Below are positions 8,791 through 16,721 of a stretch of DNA of 64,000 nt, one piece after another. How positions within the stretch are numbered: position 1 is the stretch's first letter; each line of letters starts with the position of its first letter. The stretch is taken from NCBI RefSeq assembly GCF_047462415.1, contig NZ_JANSJE010000001.1, forward strand, positions 1-64,000, read 5' to 3'. The stretch is from Thermostichus sp047462415 (GTDB lineage Bacteria; Cyanobacteriota; Cyanobacteriia; Thermostichales; Thermostichaceae). Under the pieces are notes generated by a model. The model worked only from the letters and a program-made list of their open reading frames with translations. It was not told the origin of the DNA and did no database searches. The position numbers and the translations under genes are program-made.

Positions 8791-8819
8791 CCCCCTCTCT
8801 CCAGACACTCCATACCACC

Positions 8820-9461
8820 TTAGCGGGCCAGCCGGCCTTTCGATTCCCCGGCAAAGGACAAAGCCCGCACCTCTTCCAGGGTAAACAGGCGACGAAACGG
8901 GATCCCCATCTCGCGGCAGCGGTCTTCTGCCCCTTCCAGCCGATCCACCAGCGCCAGGATCCCTTCCGCCTGATAACCTGCTGCCCGCACCCGCTCGACA
9001 GCCTTCAAGGCCGAGCCGCCGGTGGTCACCACATCTTCCAAGATCCACACCCGGCTGCCCGCCGGCAACTCCGGCCCCTCAATCCAGGCCTGGGTGCCGT
9101 GACCTTTGGGCTCTTTGCGCACGATCAGGGCAGGTAGGTTGGCAGGCTCAGCGTGCAGAGAAGCCAGGCTCACCGCCGTCACCAGCGGATCCGCCCCCAG
9201 CGTCATCCCGGCCACAGCTTCGGTTTCGGGAGGCAACAGCCGATGGAGCAGGGATCCCACCAGGTAGGCACCCTGGGGATGAAGGGTGACCGGCTTGCAG
9301 TTGATGTAGTAGGGGCTCTGTTGCCCAGACGTGAGAGTAAAAGATCCCTCCCGGTAAGCCAGTTGAGCAAGGAGATACAAGAGTTTCTCCCGCGCTTCCT
9401 CTGAAGAAAGGGTCAGGGGAGAGCAATCGAGAAGCAGCACAGCAGGGATCCCCTCAGACAA
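8820..9461 (-). CDS. pyrE: Orotate phosphoribosyltransferase
   Basis: It converts orotate and PRPP to OMP in pyrimidine synthesis. The 213-aa protein shows GSFTLTSGQQSPYYINCK at the N-terminus, the substrate region RKEPKGHGTQ, and the PRPP loop VWILEDVVTTGGSA. The start ATG at 9461 overlaps the end of the upstream GTPase gene by 8 bases, so the two are translationally coupled. That places a housekeeping pyrimidine gene at the tail of a signalling operon. Confidence 0.96.
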   Translation of the reverse strand: MSEGIPAVLLLDCSPLTLSSEEAREKLLYLLAQLAYREGSFTLTSGQQSPYYINCKPVTLHPQGAYLVGSLLHRLLPPETEAVAGMTLGADPLVTAVSLASLHAEPANLPALIVRKEPKGHGTQAWIEGPELPAGSRVWILEDVVTTGGSALKAVERVRAAGYQAEGILALVDRLEGAEDRCREMGIPFRRLFTLEEVRALSFAGESKGRLAR

Positions 9462-9999
9462 CCACCTGAGCCATCAGTTGCTCGACCAGCAGAAGCAGTG
9501 TGTTGGCAACAGAAGCCGGCTCTTGGGCATTCAACGTGGCGTAGGGAATTGAGCCATCTTGAGGGTTCAAAAGCAACAAAATATCTTCTGGATCCCAGGC
9601 ATTGGGGTGATCGACATGGGTGATCCCGATAACCGAGGGGACATTTGACCTCGCCTTCATAAAAGCTTGGATGGCCTGGGCATTGCGAAACTGTCCGGGC
9701 AAGTGGGCGGGCACCAAAAGGATGTACCCATGGGCGCGCTTGATCAAAATATCCCACATAAAGCTAAAACGGGCCTGGCCGGGGGTGCCGTAGAGATGCA
9801 GCCACATCTCTTCTTCCTCTTCGCCAATTCTCAGGCGGCCAAAGTCCATGCTGACTGTTGTGCTCTTCTTAAGTTCTGCCACCTCATCGGTGGCCTTGCA
9901 ATCCGTATCGACCACTTCGATCTCGCTAATGGTGCGGATAAAAGTGGACTTTCCAGCCCCCACCGGCCCGGTTACAACAATGCGGAGAATATTGTCCAT
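9454..9999 (-). CDS. Small Ras-like GTPase (MglA-type)
   Basis: The 181-aa protein is a cytoplasmic GTP-binding switch. The P-loop is VVTGPVGAGKSTFI. The region corresponding to G3 reads LYGTPGQARF, and a G4-like site reads ITHVDHP, with His in place of the usual Lys. The segment between P-loop and G3 contains TTVSMDFGRLRI, as in prokaryotic MglA/Rho-like GTPases that partner roadblock proteins. A roadblock gene lies two genes upstream, which supports a GTPase-regulator pair. I chose the ATG at 9999; an upstream extension in the frame is poorly conserved. Confidence 0.85.
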   Translation of the reverse strand: MDNILRIVVTGPVGAGKSTFIRTISEIEVVDTDCKATDEVAELKKSTTVSMDFGRLRIGEEEEEMWLHLYGTPGQARFSFMWDILIKRAHGYILLVPAHLPGQFRNAQAIQAFMKARSNVPSVIGITHVDHPNAWDPEDILLLLNPQDGSIPYATLNAQEPASVANTLLLLVEQLMAQVVV

Positions 10000-10057
10000 A
10001 GTTAGCCTCAGTCGTAAGCCCCCAGCGCAGACCCGCCTGTACAAGCTTAATGAATAT

Positions 10058-10606
10058 TTAAGAGGAAGCTAAGCTGGTAGCGATCAGGCGTTTAAACAAA
10101 GCCTCGCTCATGCCCGTTTCTTGCTGAACAGCGTTATAGGCCACCTCAAGATAGGCTTGCTCAATAAAGGAAAGGTCGATCATACAAACTTTGCTTAGAC
10201 TCATCCGCAGCTGCTCGGGCTTGCCCTCTTTGACCAGCCGGCGGCTCACCTCCTGCACAACCGTAGCCATAGCCGGCACCACGTGTTGAGGGCCGATGCC
10301 AACCCGCACATGAACTAGGCCGATTTTCCAGCGGCGCTCGGCATACTGGGGGCCCCAGTTATCCATGCCTGTGAACATTTCCTTAAACCAGTCGGCAAAA
10401 GTCTGGCCCAGCCGCTGCCGGTTATGCTTGGCAATGACAGCCGCCATCTCGGCATCGCGATCCAAATAGCCGTAAAAGGCATCCGACATTTCTGCGGCGA
10501 TGCTGCTGCCCCAGTCGGCACTCTGCTGCAAAATCCTCTTATCTTCATCTGTAAATTGGGTGCGCGACATCAGGACTTGCAGCAGCTCCAGAGGTTTGAT
10601 AGCCAT
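10058..10606 (-). CDS. Protoglobin-domain protein (probable heme gas or redox sensor)
   Basis: The 182-aa protein consists of a single globin-sensor (protoglobin) domain with no fused output domain. The segment RRWKIGLVHVRVGIG (residues 91-105) matches the helix carrying the proximal heme His, here His99, in globin-coupled sensors. FADWFKEMFTG lies before it, as in the family. It would bind heme and sense O2, NO or CO in the cytoplasm. It lies between a roadblock gene (52 bases upstream) and a GTPase gene (58 bases downstream), so the signal probably passes to them. Heme binding is inferred from sequence only. Confidence 0.82.
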   Translation of the reverse strand: MAIKPLELLQVLMSRTQFTDEDKRILQQSADWGSSIAAEMSDAFYGYLDRDAEMAAVIAKHNRQRLGQTFADWFKEMFTGMDNWGPQYAERRWKIGLVHVRVGIGPQHVVPAMATVVQEVSRRLVKEGKPEQLRMSLSKVCMIDLSFIEQAYLEVAYNAVQQETGMSEALFKRLIATSLASS

Positions 10607-10658
10607 AGTTCCCTCAAAATCAAGTCAAAATCAAACTTAGCTTCCCCACTTAGCCTCT

Positions 10659-11027
10659 CTACTTCATGGCTTCCGCAATGCTTGCTGCCACACGCTTCAT
10701 CTCCAAAAACAGCAAGCCCTGCTTTACCTCAGCGCTGGCAATCGTCAGCAAGACAGCATCGGGGCCGCAACTGGCTAAAACTCCGTATCCTTTTTCTCCC
10801 TGCACAAAGATTCTCTCTATGGTCCCACGACCCAACTCTTTCCCAATCCGCTCCCCCAAAGAAAGCATGGCAGCAGACATGGCCGAGGTTCTTTCCTCGT
10901 CCATGCCTATGGGCAATGTGGATGCCAAGGGTAGTCCATCAGGAGTGACCACAGCCGCTCCTTGAATTTCTGGCGTGCTGGAAACGTAGTTCTGGAGAAT
11001 TGCCTGCAAAGAGGATAAATTAGCCAT
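10659..11027 (-). CDS. Roadblock/LC7-domain protein (MglB-like)
   Basis: This is a single roadblock domain of 122 aa. The fold is indicated by IQGAAVVTPDGLPLASTLP, then a helical SAAMLSLGERIGKELG, then GYGVLASCGPDAVLLTIAS. Such proteins dimerise and act as GTPase-activating or scaffold partners of MglA-like GTPases. ATG at 11027 follows an AGGATGG-like purine stretch; the frame also opens a few codons earlier at 11048. It shares a strand and short gaps with the globin and GTPase genes. Confidence 0.85.
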   Translation of the reverse strand: MANLSSLQAILQNYVSSTPEIQGAAVVTPDGLPLASTLPIGMDEERTSAMSAAMLSLGERIGKELGRGTIERIFVQGEKGYGVLASCGPDAVLLTIASAEVKQGLLFLEMKRVAASIAEAMK

Positions 11028-11127
11028 CCTTTCTCTCCCCGCTTTCAAGTCTTTTTATCATCTTCCCGCCCACTTTACGGTTACTGATGATCCTGCCCGC
11101 TGCAGAAGATACTGCCACAAAACCCTC

Positions 11128-12015
11128 TCACTTATCACGGACTCCCTTCAGTAAAGTAGCCAGTCGCGCAACCAGTGAGGGCTTGACCCGGTCGCCTCCT
11201 TCCTGGAAAGACTTAGTGCCCAGCTTTTCTTTCGCAGCTTCCAATTCCAAACTGTCTGCCACCGCTGCCGACTTATCTGAGAAAACCAGAGGCGAAGAGG
11301 GAACAATGGCCGTTGGTCTGTCACAGGGGCTGATGAGCCCCAGCTTGGCCAGGCGGGCGCAGGCATAGCGAACTTCCAGAAGATCTGCACCCAACAGCCG
11401 GGCCAAGTCAGTCAGCCGGCGCGAAGGCGAAACCTGCTCCAGGATCCCCCACTCCAAGGCAGAGAGCTTGTACAAGGGCAGCTCAGTGCTGGTGCGCCAG
11501 AAATAGCTGTCCGGCTGCGGCAGGTTCTCCTCAGGAAGCTGATCGAGCTTAAGCTGCTGTAGCCCTTCTAGAACCACAGCACTGGCCCCCTTGCTCAGGC
11601 CAGTCATCTCCCGATAAGGCATAGGTGAGTTAGGTAGGAAGCTGAAGTGGCCCGCTTCCAGAGCAAACAAGCTGTAGAGACCCACCTGCAGTTGGTGGCG
11701 GAAGAGCTTGGCCAAAGCTGCCGGTGAGATCAACCCTTGCCGCTGCAAACACCGCCCCAGCGGCTCTTCCAGTCCACAGAAAGAAGCCAGCTTTTCCACC
11801 ACCCGCTCGCTGACCAGGCCGGAACGGGCCAACAAACTCTCCAAGCGATGCTCCTCTTCGGGGGGCAGAGCCGCAATCACCCGACCTTGATAAAACCAGA
11901 TTTTGTAGATGCCGTTTGGGGCCCAGATGGAAAGTTGCCCTGTCTTGCTGCCCCTTTCGATCAGTTGCAACAGATCGGGCAAAGAAAATTCCTGGAGGTC
12001 TCCAACGATGGCCAT
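11128..12015 (-). CDS. DUF4388 (PatA N-terminal-like) protein with winged-helix tail, paralog A
   Basis: The 295-aa protein starts with a DUF4388 domain (GDLQEFSLPDLLQLIERGSK, then TGQLSIWAP and WFYQGRVIAA, residues 1-60). This is the domain found at the N-terminus of the heterocyst-pattern protein PatA and in myxobacterial signalling proteins. Unlike PatA it carries no receiver domain. Around residues 190-230 it has a winged-helix-like block (ILEQVSPSRRLTDLARLL). It is about three-quarters identical by eye to the next upstream gene. It lies 100 bases before the roadblock gene. Its role is probably scaffolding or signalling, but this is inference. Confidence 0.8.
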   Translation of the reverse strand: MAIVGDLQEFSLPDLLQLIERGSKTGQLSIWAPNGIYKIWFYQGRVIAALPPEEEHRLESLLARSGLVSERVVEKLASFCGLEEPLGRCLQRQGLISPAALAKLFRHQLQVGLYSLFALEAGHFSFLPNSPMPYREMTGLSKGASAVVLEGLQQLKLDQLPEENLPQPDSYFWRTSTELPLYKLSALEWGILEQVSPSRRLTDLARLLGADLLEVRYACARLAKLGLISPCDRPTAIVPSSPLVFSDKSAAVADSLELEAAKEKLGTKSFQEGGDRVKPSLVARLATLLKGVRDK

Positions 12016-12349
12016 AGCAATTCTTTAGCCTCCCTTAAGTTGAGTATTGGCGCTTTCAGGGATCCTCAAAGACACCACCATTCTCATTCGCTGATTCCCT
12101 GTCAACAACCGTGTAGCAACGGCAAAGCCATCTTCGCTCAAGTACTCAACCTGGCAGCAATTTTACTGACGAACGATTTCATTGAAGAGATAGGGTCTAG
12201 GCATTGAGCTGCGTAGGATTTTGGCATCAATTCCTATCACTATTGTGTCGCTCTGATCTAGATCCGTTACAACCATTCAGCTCATCTTTACCTAAATTAA
12301 CTTCGTAAAGCCAGCGTGGGGAAATAGCATAAGATTTTACCCTACCGGC
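12016..12349. other. Intergenic spacer between the DUF4388 paralogs, no gene seen
   Basis: This 334-base, AT-richer stretch separates the two tandem paralogs. I see no open frame of note, no tRNA and no clear terminator. It probably contains a separate minus-strand promoter for the DUF4388-A/roadblock/globin/GTPase run. Confidence 0.5.
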
Positions 12350-13183
12350 TTATTTTTCGCGAATGGTTTTGAGGAGGGTGGAGAGGCGGCTGACCAAAGA
12401 AGGCTTAACCAGCTCCTTCTCTTCCCGAGGGTTGGGGAGAAGCTTAGAAGCCGCCGCGAGCGCAGGCTGGGGTGAAGCCGCCGAGCTGTCGCAGGGGCTG
12501 AGCAACCCCAACTTGGCCAAGCGGGCACAGGCATAGCGCACTTCCAAGAGATCTGCCTTCAGGGATTGGGCCAACTCAACCAGGTTGCGAGTGGGGGAAA
12601 TCTGCTCTAGGATTGCCCACTCCAGCGGCGAGAGTTTGTACAAGGGCAGCTCGGTGCTGGTGCGCCAGAAGTAGCTGTCCGGCTGGGGCAGGTTTTCTTC
12701 CGGGCGCTGCTCCAACCGAAGTTGCTGCAGCGCTTCCAGAACCACGGCGCTGGCCCCTTTGCTTAGGCCGGTCATCTCGCGGTAGGGCAGGGGCACGTTG
12801 GGCAAAAAGCTAAACTGGCCAGCTTCTAGAGCAAAGAGGCTGTAGAGCCCCACTTGCAGTTGATGGCGGAAGAGCTTGGCCAGAGCTGCTGGCGAGATCA
12901 ACCCTTGCCGCTGCAGGCAAAGGCCTAGAGGCTCCTGCAAGCTGCAGAGGAAGGCCAACTCCGCCACCACCTGCTCGCTGACCAGGTTTAAGCGCACCAG
13001 CAAGCGCTCCAACCGGTGCTCTTCTTGGGGAGACAAGGCCGCCACCACTCGCCCCTGATACAGCCAAACTCGATAAATGCCAGTAGGTGCCCAAACCGAC
13101 AGTTGGCCCGTTTTTTTTCCTTTCTCCATCAAATGCAACAGGTCGGCTAGGGAAAATTCCTGAAGATCTCCGAGCATTGCCAT
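12350..13183 (-). CDS. DUF4388 (PatA N-terminal-like) protein with winged-helix tail, paralog B
   Basis: The 277-aa protein is a tandem paralog of the downstream DUF4388 gene. The block from QGLISPAALAKLFRHQLQ through FALEAG and the block PEENLPQPDSYFWRTSTELP are identical or nearly so in both. The divergent parts are the N-terminal DUF4388 loops and the low-complexity segment near residues 235-255 before the shared ending LL-(K)-x-REK. It heads the cluster of roadblock, globin and GTPase genes and likely works with them. No receiver domain, membrane segment or catalytic motif is visible. Confidence 0.8.
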   Translation of the reverse strand: MAMLGDLQEFSLADLLHLMEKGKKTGQLSVWAPTGIYRVWLYQGRVVAALSPQEEHRLERLLVRLNLVSEQVVAELAFLCSLQEPLGLCLQRQGLISPAALAKLFRHQLQVGLYSLFALEAGQFSFLPNVPLPYREMTGLSKGASAVVLEALQQLRLEQRPEENLPQPDSYFWRTSTELPLYKLSPLEWAILEQISPTRNLVELAQSLKADLLEVRYACARLAKLGLLSPCDSSAASPQPALAAASKLLPNPREEKELVKPSLVSRLSTLLKTIREK

Positions 13184-13462
13184 GTTTCCGCGCTCCCTCC
13201 ACCTATTGGATCCCGCCTTTTCAGTATTTTCTCGGTTTTTCCCTTGCTAAGCAAGTTACAAAAAAGGGCAACTCCGGGCAAGCTTAAGCTCGATTCTACA
13301 CTTAGATGCTCAAAAGTTACAGCCAATTCATCTTTTCAATCAAACTTAACCAGAGTCCCCACTCTCTCGGCCTCAATGGAGCGGAAGTTGTGGCAAAAAT
13401 CCAACAAAACTTCGGAAACAGCAACAGATAGCAGGTAGGCTATTTGTAGTTTTTAATACTTT

Positions 13463-15919
13463 TTAACTCTGACCATCAGAGGATCCACTGAATACAAAAG
13501 TTCGCTTGAGAAGGAGCGAATTGAGGACTACACTGAGGGAGCTAAAGGCCATGAGGCCGCCTGCTAGAGCGGGGCTGAGGCCGAGGCCGAATCCGGGCAG
13601 AAGCGCGCCGGCGGCCACCGGGATCCCGACCAGGTTGTAGGCGAAGGCCCAGAGGAGGTTTTGCTGGATTTTGCGGAAGGTGGCGCGGCTAAGGCGGATG
13701 GCTTCCACAACGTCCCAGAGGCGGTTGCGCATGAGGATGATATCGGCAGTCTCTAGGGCGGCAGCGGTAGCAGAGTGCAGGGCCATGCCCACATCGGCTT
13801 GGGCCAAGGCGGGAGCGTCGTTGATGCCATCGCCCACCATGGCAACTCTCTGGCCCTGGGCCTGCAGATCTCGGATAACCTGGGCTTTATCTGCCGGCTG
13901 CACCTCGGCAATGACGCGGATCCCTGGCACCTGTAGAGCCTGGGCCACCTGCTGGGCCACCTCGGCCCGATCCCCAGTCAGTAAGACCACCTGCAGGCCC
14001 ATTTTCTGGAGCTGTTGCAGGGTTGCCGGGGCATCGGGCCGCAAGGGATCCTGCACCGCCAACAGCCCCACCAGAGATCTGTTCAGGGCCACGCCCACCA
14101 CCGTTTTGCCGGCTTGCAGCAGCGCCTTGGCTTGGGTCTGCGCCTCAGGAGAAAGCGGGATCCCCAGGGCGGCAAGCCCCTCTAGGGAGGCCAAGAGGAC
14201 CTCTTGCCCTTCCACCCGGGCCGAGGCCCCCACTCCCGGCTGGGTGTGAAACTCGTCGGCAGAAAGCAAGGGCAGTCCCTGCTCGCGGGCGGCCCCCAAA
14301 ATGGCTTGGGCTAGAGGATGGCGGGTGCCGCTTTCTACTGTGGCCGCCAGTTGCAGCAGCCGAGCCGGATCCAGGGCAGGGTCGAGGGCAAGGCAATTCG
14401 TCAGGTGCGGATCCCCCTGGGTGAGGGTGCCGGTTTTGTCGAAGACGACTGTTTGCAGGCGGTGGGTTTTCTCCAGGATGTCGCCGCCGCGGATGAGCAG
14501 TCCCCGTTCCGCGCCCAGTCCGGTGCCCACCAAAATGGCTACGGGCGTGGCCAATCCCAGCGCGCAGGGGCAGGCCACCACCAGCACCGAGATGGCCAGC
14601 TTAAGGCTGAGGAGCAGAGGGGTAGGATGGGGGGGGTGATCCCCTAGGTGCAGAGAGGAGTGGAGACCAACCCCCATCAGGATCTCGCTTCCCCAGAGCG
14701 GGATCCCGATCCAGTACCAGAAGGCAAAGGTGAGAAGAGCCAGTGCCACCACGCCGTAGGTGAAGTAACCGGCCACCCGGTCGGCCAGGCTCTGGATGGG
14801 GGCCTTGCGGGCTTGGGCTTCTTCCACCAGGCGGATGATCTGGGCCAGGGTGGTGTCTTTGCCGGTGCGCGTAGCCCGACACAGCAGCAATCCCGATTGG
14901 TTGACCGTCCCGGCCACGACCGGATCCCCTGGCTGTTTGAGCACGGGTAGGGATTCGCCGGTGAGCATGCCCTCGTCCACCGTGGCCTGGCCGGCAATCA
15001 CTTCTCCATCCACCGGGATCTGCTCCCCGGCCCGCACCTGCAGCCAATCCCCCACCTGCACTTGTTCGAGGGGGCACCACTCTCCCTCTGAGGTCAGGGA
15101 TCCCGCAGTCTCTTGGGGTGGCACTCGGCGAGCCAAGTTGGGGCGCAGGCTCACCAAAGCTTGCAAGCTGCCGGCGGCCCGCAGACGGCTCTGCTGCTCC
15201 AGGGCCCGCCCCAGCAGGATGAAGCTAAGCAGCATCACCGGCTCGTCGAAAAAGCACTCCCAGCCCACCTGCGGGGCCAACAACCCCACCAAACTGGCCA
15301 GGTAGGCGGATCCGGATCCCAGGGCGACTAGGGTGTTCATGTTGGGGGCCAGCCGCCGCGCCGCCCGCCAGCCGTCCAGGACAAGGTTGCGGGCCGGGCC
15401 GACGAAGGTCAACGTCGCCAACCCCCAGTGCAGCCAGACGTCGTTGAGGACGGCCAAGCCCAGGCGGGCGAACAGATCCAGGTGGCCGGCAGCAGAGATG
15501 AGCAGTAAAAAAGCGGCGGTGAGGGCCTGGCGAATCTGGGCTTGGGTTTGCCGCCGCTGCCGCGCGATGGGATCAGCGGGCGCATCCAAGGCATGATCCC
15601 ATCCATCTGGGGAAGGAGCTCGATCTTGGGGAGAATCGGCAGCGCAGGAGCTGGGAAACCCCGCCTCTGTCAAGATGCGGGCCAGATGCTCGGGGTCAGG
15701 GCGGCTGCCAGGGGCAAATTCCACAAGGGCCGATTCGGTAACTAGGTTAACGCTGGCTTTGACCACCCCCACCTGCTCGAGCAAGACTTGCTCGACGGCC
15801 CGAACACAGCCGGCACAGCTCATGCCGCCCACGTGGAGCAGCAGGGATCCCTCCTGAGGGAGCTCAGCCGGATCCCTTGGCCTGTCTGTCGCGTGGGTCA
15901 TTGCATCTGTGGTGGCCAT
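13463..15919 (-). CDS. Copper-type P1B ATPase
   Basis: It is an ATP-driven transition-metal transporter, most likely for Cu+. One N-terminal heavy-metal domain has the metal site GMSCAGC. Eight membrane helices are expected. The intramembrane metal motif is CPC (VVACPCALGLATPV), the phosphorylation site is DKTGTLTQGD, the HP motif is TRHPLAQAI, and the hinge is GDGINDAPAL. Cyanobacteria often have two such pumps, CtaA and PacS, supplying copper to thylakoids; I cannot tell which this is. ATG at 15919 is chosen because GAGGATGAAG precedes it; in-frame starts also occur at 15925 and 15931. Confidence 0.93.
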   Translation of the reverse strand: MATTDAMTHATDRPRDPAELPQEGSLLLHVGGMSCAGCVRAVEQVLLEQVGVVKASVNLVTESALVEFAPGSRPDPEHLARILTEAGFPSSCAADSPQDRAPSPDGWDHALDAPADPIARQRRQTQAQIRQALTAAFLLLISAAGHLDLFARLGLAVLNDVWLHWGLATLTFVGPARNLVLDGWRAARRLAPNMNTLVALGSGSAYLASLVGLLAPQVGWECFFDEPVMLLSFILLGRALEQQSRLRAAGSLQALVSLRPNLARRVPPQETAGSLTSEGEWCPLEQVQVGDWLQVRAGEQIPVDGEVIAGQATVDEGMLTGESLPVLKQPGDPVVAGTVNQSGLLLCRATRTGKDTTLAQIIRLVEEAQARKAPIQSLADRVAGYFTYGVVALALLTFAFWYWIGIPLWGSEILMGVGLHSSLHLGDHPPHPTPLLLSLKLAISVLVVACPCALGLATPVAILVGTGLGAERGLLIRGGDILEKTHRLQTVVFDKTGTLTQGDPHLTNCLALDPALDPARLLQLAATVESGTRHPLAQAILGAAREQGLPLLSADEFHTQPGVGASARVEGQEVLLASLEGLAALGIPLSPEAQTQAKALLQAGKTVVGVALNRSLVGLLAVQDPLRPDAPATLQQLQKMGLQVVLLTGDRAEVAQQVAQALQVPGIRVIAEVQPADKAQVIRDLQAQGQRVAMVGDGINDAPALAQADVGMALHSATAAALETADIILMRNRLWDVVEAIRLSRATFRKIQQNLLWAFAYNLVGIPVAAGALLPGFGLGLSPALAGGLMAFSSLSVVLNSLLLKRTFVFSGSSDGQS

Positions 15920-16170
15920 CTTCATCCTCACGTGGTTGACACCCTCCTAACTTGCCGCAACTGCGAGGAACTCCATAGCAGCTCTTGCGGGCAGCCCTTC
16001 TTCAAAGGAGCCTGTTCAAGGATGCTAGCAACCTCCGGGAGAGGGTGCGCAGACAGCCCCCGCCCTTGACCGTCCTTGGCAGCAGAGGGCAGGCTTTTCC
16101 CTCTGCTTTTGAGGAGAGAGACTCAGTAGAGTAATTCCAGCTAGATCAAAAACTTTGCCAGGAATTGCCC

Positions 16171-16668
16171 ATGAAGTTCATTTTCCCTCTCTGCTTGGCT
16201 GGATCCCTATTGTCTGCCCAGGCACAGGGGATCACCCCTCTTTTCCCAGAAACTTCCCGAACTCCTATCCCGGTGGAGCCGCTGCCCCCCAGCCAGGATA
16301 TTCCCACCCTGCCGATCGTGCCGGATCCCCAACCCCGACCAGCCCCCCCTGGATCCCGGAGACCGCTGCCCAGGGGCAGTTTTGAAGAGGTGAGCCGCTA
16401 CTTCCGCGATCTCAACCGGGCCAAAAACCTGGCCCGCCAAGCGGCTGAAATTGCCAACGGGGGCTTGCAGCGCTACCGCGCCGAAGCTTCCATGCACGGG
16501 GCGGCCATCGACGCGCCGTTTGAAGAGTTTGCAGATGCCTGGATCTTCACCTTCCGCGGCGGCGAGCCCGGCTTTACTCGGCCCAGCATCGAAACCCAGG
16601 TGCGGGTGGATCGGCGCACCTTCCAGACCACCATCCTCTACAACGGCCCCATCCGTTCTCTGCGCTAA
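16171..16668 (+). CDS. Conserved hypothetical exported protein
   Basis: The 165-aa protein begins with a signal peptide (MKFIFPLCLAGSLLSAQAQG). A Pro-rich linker follows (about residues 25-65), then a small C-terminal domain with FEEVSRYFRDLNRAKNLAR and a final VRVDRRTFQTTILYNGPIRS. It is probably periplasmic. I do not recognise a characterised family. It is 53 bases upstream of pyrG on the same strand, with no evident functional link. ATG at 16171 was preferred to the TTG two codons earlier. Confidence 0.7.
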   Translation: MKFIFPLCLAGSLLSAQAQGITPLFPETSRTPIPVEPLPPSQDIPTLPIVPDPQPRPAPPGSRRPLPRGSFEEVSRYFRDLNRAKNLARQAAEIANGGLQRYRAEASMHGAAIDAPFEEFADAWIFTFRGGEPGFTRPSIETQVRVDRRTFQTTILYNGPIRSLR

Positions 16669-16721
16669 TGGGATCCCCGCCATCCCTGGCATAATTCAGA
16701 AGAGGGCAAGGGATCCGGGGT

